Shown here in pieces: positions 1-5,503 of a stretch of DNA of 8,802 nucleotides. The DNA comes from Chloroflexota bacterium. Its GTDB lineage: Bacteria; Chloroflexota; Dehalococcoidia; Lucifugimonadales; JADFKI01. The first letter of the stretch is position 1. Each line of letters starts with the position of its first letter. Location of the stretch: positions 1 to 8,802 of the forward strand of contig JAGGDZ010000095.1 of NCBI GenBank assembly GCA_024648655.1. Reading direction: 5' to 3'. The position numbers and the translations under genes are program-made. Below the pieces are notes generated by a model. It did no database searches and was not told the origin of the DNA. It saw only the letters and a list, made by a program, of their open reading frames with translations.

Positions 1-99
1 GCTCGTCCTCTTCGTGTTCGTGGTCCTCGTCGTGCTCGTCCTCTTCGTGCTCGTGGTCCTCGTCGTGCTCATCTTCTTCGTGTTCGTGACCGTGGTGGT
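1..99. repeat. Three tandem 33-bp units encoding 11-residue His/Asp/Glu repeats
   Basis: Units at 1-33, 34-66 and 67-99. The first two differ by a single base; the third is more diverged at its end. Read on the minus strand inside the substrate-binding protein they encode HDEDHEHEEDE twice and DHHGHEHEEDE once. The array may continue past the left edge. It gives the metal-binding loop, and the near-identity of units 1 and 2 suggests recent slippage or expansion. Confidence 0.9.
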
Positions 100-781
100 C
101 TTCGTCCTCCTCTGCTTCCTCGATGGCTTCAACAATCTCTTCCAAACCTTCTTCGGCAGAGATTTCGCCGTCTTCCACCTCATGAATGACGTGGCTTATT
201 GCCTCGATGAGTTCAACTTCCTCGGCATGAGTAGCACCGAACTCAATAGGGTCGATCACATCCGTCAATTCAACGATGGCAGACTCATCTCGAGCGGCAT
301 TTACCAGAAGTTCATGAAGCCATGACTCTTCAAGCCCTAAGCCGACGCTCAGAACTAGGTCGGCGTCGGCAATGGCGGTAACGTCTCGCGCGCCCGGCTG
401 GAAGGCGTGAGGATCTGCGCCTACGGGGAGAAGACTAAACACGTCAACTCTGTCACCACCGATAACTTGCGCCCAGTCCGCGACGATGTTGGTGGTCGTT
501 ACGACAGCTATCTTCTCTGGGGTAGCTTCGGGCATGGGGGCAGACGGAGGCGTTGTTGCGGCTGCCTGTGCTTGCGAAGGCACCGAAGTTGCCTGCGTTT
601 GAGAGGAGGGTGCAACCGTCGGCTGTGCTTGCGAAGGCGCCGCTGTGGGCTGTGCTGCTGTGGGCTGTGCCGCTGGTGTGGTAGTTCCTCCGCCATCAGA
701 GCAGGCAAAAAGGAGCATCAGGACTATGAGCGAAATGGGTAGGAATTTGAAGAACCTATATTTATTGAGATATTGTCTCAT
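1..781 (-). CDS. Zn/Mn ABC transporter substrate-binding lipoprotein (ZnuA/TroA family), C-terminus off the window
   Basis: Partial gene reading leftward off the window; the first 260 residues are visible. It starts MRQYLNKYRFF, has a hydrophobic segment (about residues 13-26) and a lipobox-like LFAC with Cys27, so it is probably a membrane-anchored lipoprotein. Residues 28-88 are a Pro/Ala/Gln/Thr linker. The cluster A-I binding domain then begins (KIAVVTTTNIVADW, 90-103), with DPHAFQP at 123-129; His125 is the usual first metal ligand of ZnuA/TroA proteins. After about residue 222 comes a long Asp/Glu/His run, the metal-binding loop typical of zinc-specific members. GAGG at 788-791 lies 6 bases before this ATG and supports the start. 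It would capture Zn2+ (or Mn2+) outside the membrane and deliver it to an ABC permease, probably encoded beyond position 1. The Fur/Zur-type gene lies 100 bases upstream on the same strand. Zinc over manganese is inferred from the His-rich loop. Confidence 0.9.
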   Translation of the reverse strand, partial: MRQYLNKYRFFKFLPISLIVLMLLFACSDGGGTTTPAAQPTAAQPTAAPSQAQPTVAPSSQTQATSVPSQAQAAATTPPSAPMPEATPEKIAVVTTTNIVADWAQVIGGDRVDVFSLLPVGADPHAFQPGARDVTAIADADLVLSVGLGLEESWLHELLVNAARDESAIVELTDVIDPIEFGATHAEEVELIEAISHVIHEVEDGEISAEEGLEEIVEAIEEAEEDEDHHGHEHEEDEHDEDHEHEEDEHDEDHEHEEDE

Positions 782-843
782 TCATTACCTCGGAAATCGT
801 GGAAATACAACCGGTTGAAATTTAAGCACAAGCTGGATGCAGA

Positions 844-867
844 TGATAAATCTGCTGATGTTTATCA
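844..867. promoter_or_regulatory. Candidate metalloregulator operator upstream of the substrate-binding protein gene
   Basis: TGATAAA (844-850) and TTTATCA (861-867) form a perfect 7-bp inverted repeat with a 10-bp centre. The gap lies between the Fur/Zur stop codon and the lipoprotein start. An overlapping perfect hairpin, GCAGAT/ATCTGC (839-844 and 850-855), is also present. AT-rich dyads of about this length are typical of Fur-family sites, but this does not match a textbook Fur or Zur box closely. No T-run follows on the minus strand, so it does not look like a terminator for the repressor gene. Function is inferred from position and symmetry. Confidence 0.4.
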
Positions 868-881
868 ATAAATAGTATCAC

Positions 882-1355
882 TTATGAATGCATATGCAAT
901 GATGAGTGAATGTCCTGCGGCAGGCTCGCGCCGCTTTCGACGCATTGCTCGCAGACGACGTAAAGCTCAATTCGGTGACCGACAATTTCACCGGATAGAT
1001 CGGCCCCTATGATTCTCATAAGTCGCTCAACGGTCGCGGCACGAAACTCCCCCACCTTGCCGCATTCGACACACACGGTGTGGTGGTGATGTTCTACGCG
1101 GGAGAGCATGTACCTGGGAGCGCCGTCAAGTAGATTCAGCCTACAGATAATGCCCGTTTCCAAGAAGAGCTTGAGCGTGCGAAACACCGTAGCCCTGCCA
1201 ATGGTGGGAAGCTTCCTGACCACGTCTTCCGCTGTGAAACCCTCCTGCATTTCCTCGATTACGCGGACGATTGCCCGCCTCGGCACCGTCGAGCGGTAGC
1301 CTCGGTCCTCGAGGATCGCCATAATGTCAGGGCGCGACGATAGAATGGTCGTCAT
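882..1355 (-). CDS. Fur-family metalloregulator, probably Zur (zinc uptake repressor)
   Basis: A full-length Fur-family protein of 157 residues from the ATG at 1355; an in-frame GTG at 1370 would add five residues. The N-terminal winged helix spans about residues 8-80, with recognition helix TIGRATVFRTLKLF (51-64). The C-terminal dimerisation domain has the metal-site signature HHHHTVCVECGKV (89-101) and two CxxC pairs, C95/C98 and C135/C138, which form the structural zinc site of the family. The tail adds further His residues (DIHSSLHMHS). Proteins of this type bind operator DNA when loaded with metal and repress uptake genes. The next gene on the same strand is a His-loop substrate-binding protein, so zinc is the likely signal. 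Sequence alone cannot exclude iron, manganese or peroxide sensing. A good promoter lies upstream at 1412-1440. No strong ribosome binding site precedes either start. Confidence 0.9.
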   Translation of the reverse strand: MTTILSSRPDIMAILEDRGYRSTVPRRAIVRVIEEMQEGFTAEDVVRKLPTIGRATVFRTLKLFLETGIICRLNLLDGAPRYMLSRVEHHHHTVCVECGKVGEFRAATVERLMRIIGADLSGEIVGHRIELYVVCEQCVESGASLPQDIHSSLHMHS

Positions 1356-1370
1356 GATATTCAGTCTCAC

Positions 1371-1695
1371 TTGTCTTGGCAGTTATTGCGACCTAATATC
1401 TAATTGGGGACATTTTCGCAGGCAATTTTCAGTATGTCAACCCATTGTGCAAGGCGCCGATTCGAATCCATTCCTTCATTTCCTCATGATACATACACTC
1501 AGCTGTCATCACTTCGAAACAGTTAATGAGAGTCGTTCGTTGCAATATATGTCATTTGACGCTTCGGCACGGTTGCCATCCGTGAATCTGTGGTGAAATC
1601 TGCGCTTTGGCATACATTGTTTGCCGGCGGTCTGGCTAACACAGCGCTTCATCCGTTAAAATGCTGACTGCAAACTAGTCAGAAGGAGACACGTT
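1371..1695. other. Divergent intergenic region between the Fur/Zur gene and the RidA-like gene
   Basis: A 325-bp gap between divergent genes. It holds the minus-strand TTGACA promoter at 1412-1440 and, near its right end, the RidA-like gene's ribosome binding site AAGGAG (1683-1688) seven bases before the ATG. TAAAAT at 1657-1662 is a possible plus-strand -10 element, but no convincing -35 sits at the right distance. An open frame crossing the left half has no recognisable protein character. I saw no RNA gene or large repeat here. Confidence 0.5.
1412..1440 (-). promoter_or_regulatory. Sigma70-type promoter for the Fur/Zur gene
   Basis: On the minus strand a perfect TTGACA (1440-1435) is followed, after exactly 17 bases, by GAAAAT (1417-1412), which matches four of six -10 positions. 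Transcription would start near 1404, leaving a leader of about 50 bases before the ATG at 1355. The spacer is AT-rich and could also hold an autoregulatory site, but no clear dyad was seen. Confidence 0.6.
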
Positions 1696-2163
1696 ATGGC
1701 AGTAATAGAGAAGCGAATAGAGGATATGGGCATCACATTACCCGACAGCCCGCAGCCGATTGCCAACTATGTACCCGCAGTCCGGACAGGCAATCTGTTG
1801 TTTGTAGCAGGCTTGGGCCCTGCCGCGCGGGAAGACGGCGCCACGCCAAGCGGCAAAGTGGGAAGCGACCTCACTCTTGAAGAGGGTTACGAAGCGGCAA
1901 GGCTGGTCGGGATTAACCTGCTTGCACGGCTTAAGAGTACGCTCGGCGACTTGGACAGGGTCGAGCGCATCGTGAAGCTATTGTCGATGGTGAACTGCGC
2001 GCCGGAGTTCACGCAGCAGCCTCAAGTAGCCAACGGCTGTTCAGACCTGCTAGTGGAGGTATTTGGAGACAAGGGGCGACATGCGCGCTCGGCGGTTGGG
2101 ATGGCATCGCTTCCGAACGATATTCCGGTCGAGATCGAGATGATCGTTGAGATACGGGACTGA
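1696..2163 (+). CDS. RidA family protein (YjgF/YER057c/UK114; YjgH-like subgroup)
   Basis: A 155-residue single-domain protein. The N-terminal stretch RIEDMGITLP...PIANYVPAVRTGNLLFVAG is typical of the longer RidA-like subgroup rather than canonical RidA of about 128 residues. The C-terminal ARSAVGMASLPNDIPVEIE matches the family core. Arg131 aligns with the carboxylate-binding Arg of E. coli RidA (Arg105), and Glu146, fifteen residues later, aligns with its Glu120. Canonical members form trimers with active sites between subunits and hydrolyse reactive 2-aminoacrylate and other enamines or imines released by PLP enzymes. With both key residues kept, imine deaminase activity is plausible, but the substrate is not known for this subgroup. 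The strong AAGGAG site seven bases before the ATG fixes the start. It appears to be transcribed alone. Confidence 0.92.
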   Translation: MAVIEKRIEDMGITLPDSPQPIANYVPAVRTGNLLFVAGLGPAAREDGATPSGKVGSDLTLEEGYEAARLVGINLLARLKSTLGDLDRVERIVKLLSMVNCAPEFTQQPQVANGCSDLLVEVFGDKGRHARSAVGMASLPNDIPVEIEMIVEIRD

Positions 2164-2200
2164 ACACCTCGCGGAGCATCTGAGAGGATAGATAGCGGGA

Positions 2201-2302
2201 TCAGTTCCCCTCGCGCAGGCTAGTGACGAGAATGTAGATAACGATCGGCATAACGATGAGCCAGAGTAAGAGGCGCGGCGGCAGTCGCTTTAGAATGTTC
2301 AT
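2201..2302 (-). CDS. Possible small single-pass membrane protein (33 residues)
   Basis: A short frame from the ATG at 2302 encodes MNILKRLPPRLLL followed by a strongly hydrophobic segment (about residues 11-29, including WLIVMPIVIYILV) and ends SLREGN. Basic residues before the helix and few charges after it suggest the N-terminus is inside. An in-frame ATG at 2335 would give 44 residues. No good ribosome binding site is seen for either start. The frame stays open further upstream, but that part runs antisense to the HAD gene and has no protein character. It nearly fills the gap between the RidA-like and HAD genes. Hydrophobicity in such a short frame can arise by chance, so this is tentative, and no function is assigned. 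Confidence 0.35.
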   Translation of the reverse strand: MNILKRLPPRLLLWLIVMPIVIYILVTSLREGN

Positions 2303-2369
2303 TTTCGATTGAGCCTCGGTAAGAACTTGTAGCATATTTTCCAATAGTAGCACGGATTCGGGCGGTGAA

Positions 2370-3197
2370 ATGGGATACAGACTGATAGCGCTTGACGTTG
2401 ACGGTACCATCCGTAGCGGCAGCAACCCAATCGCTGCGAGAACGCGCAGCGCCATAGACGCTGCGCGCGAGGCGGGGGCAGTAGTTACGCTGGCTACGGG
2501 ACGCGCGTACAGGTCGGCGATTGTAAACAGCGCGGCGCTGGACATCGACGTGCCAATCTCCACATCGCAGGGGGCATACATCGCCGACCCCATCAGCGGG
2601 GAAGTGTTTCGACACTGTCCCCTTACCGGAGAAATGGCGCTGGGCACACTGAATAGGCTGGAAGAGCGCATTGACTCCATTAACTCTGATACACAGGTTG
2701 TTGCGTACTATCCCGGAATTATGTACGTGAACAGGATGAGCGAATGGGCCGAGTCATACGGGAAGCGCACTGAGATAGAGGTGAAGCTCGTAAGCGATCT
2801 GCGCGAGGTTGCCGGCGAGGGCTTAACACGAATAGTGGCTGTGGGAGATGACGCTGACATCGAGGTATTGGAGCGCGAAATCAAACCTGAACTGTCGATG
2901 GATGCGCTAGTTATGAGGTCGCTGCCATACTTCTGCGAAATTCTACATCCAAGGGGCGGCAAGGAAGACGCGCTTAGCTGGATGTGCGAGCGCTTCGGAA
3001 TTGCACGCTCAGACACCGTCGCGTTCGGCAACGGGTACAACGATGTGCAAATGCTGGAATGGGCTGGGCTGGGAATCGCAGTCGGTGATGCCGTGTCGGA
3101 GGCGCTTGCCGCGGCAGATAGCGTTGCGCCACCATTCAAGGAGCATGGGGTCGCGCAAGTGCTGGAAGAACTGCTGGACAAGGGGTTGATAGGATAA
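2370..3197 (+). CDS. Cof-type HAD-superfamily phosphatase (subclass IIB)
   Basis: A 275-residue cytosolic HAD hydrolase of usual Cof length. Motif I is LDVDGT, with nucleophile Asp9 and acid/base Asp11. Motif II is TLATGR, with Thr43. A type C2B cap occupies roughly residues 80-185, motif III Lys198 is in GGKEDAL, and motif IV is AFGNGYND (218-225). The family dephosphorylates sugar phosphates, FMN, PLP or similar metabolites through an aspartyl-phosphate intermediate. In motif IV the first metal-binding Asp of GDxxND is Asn221 here, while Asn224 and Asp225 are kept. The adjacent sugar kinase starts 4 bases after this stop, so the two are surely cotranscribed, which suggests a sugar or sugar-phosphate substrate. 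The start follows a weak GGCGGTG sequence; the motif I position fits an N-terminus here. Confidence 0.93.
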   Translation: MGYRLIALDVDGTIRSGSNPIAARTRSAIDAAREAGAVVTLATGRAYRSAIVNSAALDIDVPISTSQGAYIADPISGEVFRHCPLTGEMALGTLNRLEERIDSINSDTQVVAYYPGIMYVNRMSEWAESYGKRTEIEVKLVSDLREVAGEGLTRIVAVGDDADIEVLEREIKPELSMDALVMRSLPYFCEILHPRGGKEDALSWMCERFGIARSDTVAFGNGYNDVQMLEWAGLGIAVGDAVSEALAAADSVAPPFKEHGVAQVLEELLDKGLIG

Positions 3198-3201
3198 GGC
3201 A

Positions 3202-4176
3202 ATGGCGCCAGGTGAAAATGCGGACAGACCCAAAATCGTTGTGCTGGGCGGCATCAATATGGATGTTGTCGCCAACGTACAGAGGATGCCGGAGGCGGGA
3301 GAGACGGTACATGGCGACAGTTTCTTCATGACCGGTGGAGGCAAGGGAGCAAACCAAGCGGTGGCTGCTGCGAGGCTGGGTGCCGAAGTACGGATGGTGG
3401 GTAGAGTGGGCGACGATGACTTCGGAAGAACTCTGCTGGATGCGCTGCGTTCTGAGGGAGTTGACGTGAACGGCGTCGAGCCGGACCCTTCTAACGGCAC
3501 CGGCGTGGCGGTAATAATGGTGGACGCTTCCGGTCAGAACTGCATAGCTGAAGTATATGGAGCGAACAGGGCAAGCGATGAGACCCAGCTGGATGCTGCC
3601 AAAAGGGCGATGCATGGCTCGGACGCGCTTATGCTACAGATGGAGACGCCGCCGGAGGTTTCCCTGGAAGCCGCGAGACACGCGCGGAGTATTGGGGTAC
3701 GAGTCATCTGGGACCCGGCGCCTGCCGCTGAAATGCCAAGCGACGGATTCACAGCCGCGGACTTCCTGACACCCAACGAAACCGAGGCGGAGGCGCTCAC
3801 AGGCATTCGCGTTACTGATGAGGAATCCGCGCGGGAGGCGGCAGAAGCCTTGATAGCGAAGGGTGTGGGCGCAGCAGTAATCACCCTGGGCGAACGGGGA
3901 GTGTACGCCATTGCAAAAAATGAGCGTTACCTTGTGCCGCCGTTTGAGGTAGATGTAGTGGACAGCGTTGCGGCGGGTGACGCCTTTGCTGCCGGGCTTG
4001 CGGTTGCGATCTCTGAAGGCTTTAGCTTCGAGGATGCCCTGAAGTTCGGCGCCGCATCGGGCGGGCTGGCGGTAACGAAGCCCGGCGCCAGGGATGCGAT
4101 GCCGCTTCGCGAAGAAGTCGAGGCGATGCTGTCAGGCGAGGGTTGCGGAGCGCCCATTTTAAGTCGGGCTGAATAA
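3202..4176 (+). CDS. PfkB-family sugar kinase, ribokinase-like
   Basis: A 324-residue PfkB/ribokinase fold protein. Near the N-terminus, GGINMDVV (16-23) carries the ribose-type substrate motif (Asn and Asp), and GGGKGANQA (45-53) is the first PfkB signature region. Further on are DPAPA (171-175), TPNETEAE (190-197) and ITLGERG (227-233). The second signature, DSVAAGDAFAAGLA (254-267), contains catalytic base Asp260 and the anion hole. This pattern is closest to ribokinase, which makes ribose 5-phosphate from ribose and ATP and is K+-activated; other pentoses, deoxyribose or nucleosides are possible. The C-terminal 20 residues extend past the usual end. It starts 4 bases after the HAD stop codon; AAGG in the stop region is close to the ATG, so translational coupling is likely. 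No sugar transporter or LacI-type regulator is seen nearby. Confidence 0.92.
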   Translation: MAPGENADRPKIVVLGGINMDVVANVQRMPEAGETVHGDSFFMTGGGKGANQAVAAARLGAEVRMVGRVGDDDFGRTLLDALRSEGVDVNGVEPDPSNGTGVAVIMVDASGQNCIAEVYGANRASDETQLDAAKRAMHGSDALMLQMETPPEVSLEAARHARSIGVRVIWDPAPAAEMPSDGFTAADFLTPNETEAEALTGIRVTDEESAREAAEALIAKGVGAAVITLGERGVYAIAKNERYLVPPFEVDVVDSVAAGDAFAAGLAVAISEGFSFEDALKFGAASGGLAVTKPGARDAMPLREEVEAMLSGEGCGAPILSRAE

Positions 4177-4213
4177 GCCTGAAGGCGAATAGTGTGCCGT
4201 CCACCAGTAAAGG

Positions 4214-4235
4214 CAAGACATGGACAAGACATGGA
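4214..4235. repeat. 11-bp tandem direct repeat
   Basis: CAAGACATGGA occurs twice back to back (4214-4224 and 4225-4235), just before the terminator hairpin. This is probably local slippage; no function is evident. Confidence 0.7.
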
Positions 4236-4237
4236 TA

Positions 4238-4275
4238 AGGACGGGCGCAGGGCTGAAAAGTTCTGCGCCCGTCTT
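4238..4275. terminator. Bidirectional terminator hairpin between convergent ribokinase and pyrD genes
   Basis: GACGGGCGCAG (4240-4250) pairs perfectly with CTGCGCCCGTC (4263-4273). The stem can continue inward through two G-U pairs plus C-G and T-A to a GAAA tetraloop (4255-4258), and outward by two more pairs. The T-richness on either side is modest (TTGTATGT on the plus strand, TTATCC on the minus strand), so efficiency is uncertain. The position between two convergent stop codons fits termination in both directions. Confidence 0.75.
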
Positions 4276-4301
4276 GTATGTCCTGTGATGGATGAAGTGC
4301 G

Positions 4302-5351
4302 TCAGAATGTGAGCGCTGGCATGCGCTCTGCGTCCATGTGAGTGATCATCTGCTCATTTATGCGCCTGACGATGCCGGGCCCTCTATAGATTAGGCCGGT
4401 CAGAATCTGTACGGTAGTCGCTCCCGCTTGAATTGCGGCTAACGCCTCCTCACCGCTGAAGATGCCGCCGCATGCGTTGATTGCCATCCTGCTGCCGACC
4501 TGTGCCTTTATGTCTAGTACCATTTGCAGCATATCGTCGAAGACAGGTCTTCCGCTAAGTCCGCCTGTCCCCACTGCTAGGCGAGAGTCTCGGACGGGCC
4601 ACGTATTGGAGGCTGTTACGGCCTCGATGCCCTGCTCGACGCAGACATCTACGAGACTGAGGACCATGTCCTTCTGCTCACTGCCTAACGTGGGTGTTTC
4701 GAGATAAGGCGGGAGCTTGATGAAAAGGGGCTTGCTTCTCTGTTCGTTGAGGGCACAGAGCAGCTGCCGGAGAGTTTCGGGCTGCTGAAAAATTCGCAGC
4801 CCAAGCGTATTTGGCGAACTGATGTTAACTTCAACTGCGGACACGAACGGCTCCAGGCGCTGGTGGCAGCGGAGTATTTCGTCGGTTGCTACGCCGGACA
4901 CACTGGCAACGACCGGCGCGCCGTTCAGCAAGGGCTGCGCCTGCCGGAGCTTCTGCGCGGCATGTTCAACTCCCTTGCTGGGGAATCCGAGCGAGTTGAC
5001 GAGGGCTTCGTCACTATCGTAGCGGATGACGCGAGGAGACGGATTGCCGGCGCGGGGCATCTCGGTTACGGTGCCACAAGTGAGGTAGCCAAAGCCCATC
5101 GAGGCGAGCGCGGGCAGAGATTCGCAGTCTTTATCATAACCGGCTGCTAATCCGACAGGGTTGGAGAGTCTGATTCCCGCCAAGTTCACTTCGAGGCGCG
5201 AATTGTCCACTCTCAGGAGCGGTGATGCGGCTCGCCAGACATTATGGTTCTTGAGCGCTAGATGCGCCACCGATTGTGCCGTCTCAGGCGGCAGGCGAAA
5301 GAGAAGGGGCTTTATGAAGGTACGATAGGTGTCAGGATTGATTATCAGCAA
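4302..5351 (-). CDS. pyrD: Class 2 (quinone-dependent) dihydroorotate dehydrogenase
   Basis: Oxidises dihydroorotate to orotate in pyrimidine synthesis, passing electrons through FMN to membrane quinones. Starting at the TTG at 5351 it has 349 residues. This start is preferred because AAGAGG (5359-5364) sits seven bases before it; an upstream in-frame TTG at 5396 adds 15 residues but lacks such a site. Class 2 evidence: an N-terminal amphipathic helical region (YRTFIKPLLFRLPPETAQSVAHLAL) that docks on the membrane, and NISSPNTLGLR with catalytic Ser179 in place of the class 1 Cys. Also present are PVGLAAGYDKD near the FMN, IKLPP with Lys212, TASNT, and the phosphate-binding GTGGLSGRP. Departures from the usual class 2 text are YDKD for FDKN/H-G and GFPS for GFNN, so the enzyme is somewhat divergent but complete. 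No other pyrimidine genes are adjacent. Confidence 0.93.
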   Translation of the reverse strand: MLIINPDTYRTFIKPLLFRLPPETAQSVAHLALKNHNVWRAASPLLRVDNSRLEVNLAGIRLSNPVGLAAGYDKDCESLPALASMGFGYLTCGTVTEMPRAGNPSPRVIRYDSDEALVNSLGFPSKGVEHAAQKLRQAQPLLNGAPVVASVSGVATDEILRCHQRLEPFVSAVEVNISSPNTLGLRIFQQPETLRQLLCALNEQRSKPLFIKLPPYLETPTLGSEQKDMVLSLVDVCVEQGIEAVTASNTWPVRDSRLAVGTGGLSGRPVFDDMLQMVLDIKAQVGSRMAINACGGIFSGEEALAAIQAGATTVQILTGLIYRGPGIVRRINEQMITHMDAERMPALTF

Positions 5352-5429
5352 TTTTCTACCTCTTCTATATTCTCTAAGTTGCGTCAATTGTATCAAGTTG
5401 CGGATAGGGGAAAAATAGGATGCGCATAA

Positions 5430-5461
5430 TTGTCATCCCTATCGATTAGTTAGCGTATAAT
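5430..5461 (+). promoter_or_regulatory. Candidate promoter for the uncharacterised gene at 5504
   Basis: A perfect TATAAT lies at 5456-5461. TTGTCA at 5430-5435 is a five-of-six -35 match, but the 20-base spacer is longer than ideal. Transcription would begin near 5468, about 35 bases before the ATG. An imperfect dyad (GGATG at 5418-5422, CATCC at 5434-5438) overlaps the -35 in this divergent pyrD promoter region and could be an operator. Confidence 0.4.
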
Positions 5462-5503
5462 TGGCATACTACACTCAAGAGAAAACATAAGGCTGGCAAA
5501 GAT

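Noticed and set aside
1..99. CRISPR-like repeat array
   Set aside because: The 33-bp units are contiguous without spacers and lie in frame within a coding sequence.
14..325. Plus-strand hydrophobic Val/Leu/Phe frame resembling a membrane protein
   Set aside because: It is the antisense of the His/Asp/Glu repeat (GAG/GAC/CAC read as CTC/GTC/GTG), so the hydrophobicity is an artefact.
407..742. Plus-strand frame rich in Cys, Arg and Gly that could look like a small metal-binding protein
   Set aside because: It is the antisense of the Pro/Ala/Gln linker and start of the substrate-binding lipoprotein, which has a signal sequence, family motifs and a ribosome binding site; the Cys/Arg content is a by-product of the linker codons.
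1324..1596. 90-residue plus-strand frame in the Fur/RidA intergenic region
   Set aside because: It has no ribosome binding site, overlaps the repressor start and promoter, and has no recognisable protein character.
2201..2680. 159-residue minus-strand frame
   Set aside because: Most of it is antisense to the HAD gene with Ser/Ala-rich shadow composition; only the last 33-44 residues, outside the HAD gene, look protein-like and are listed separately.
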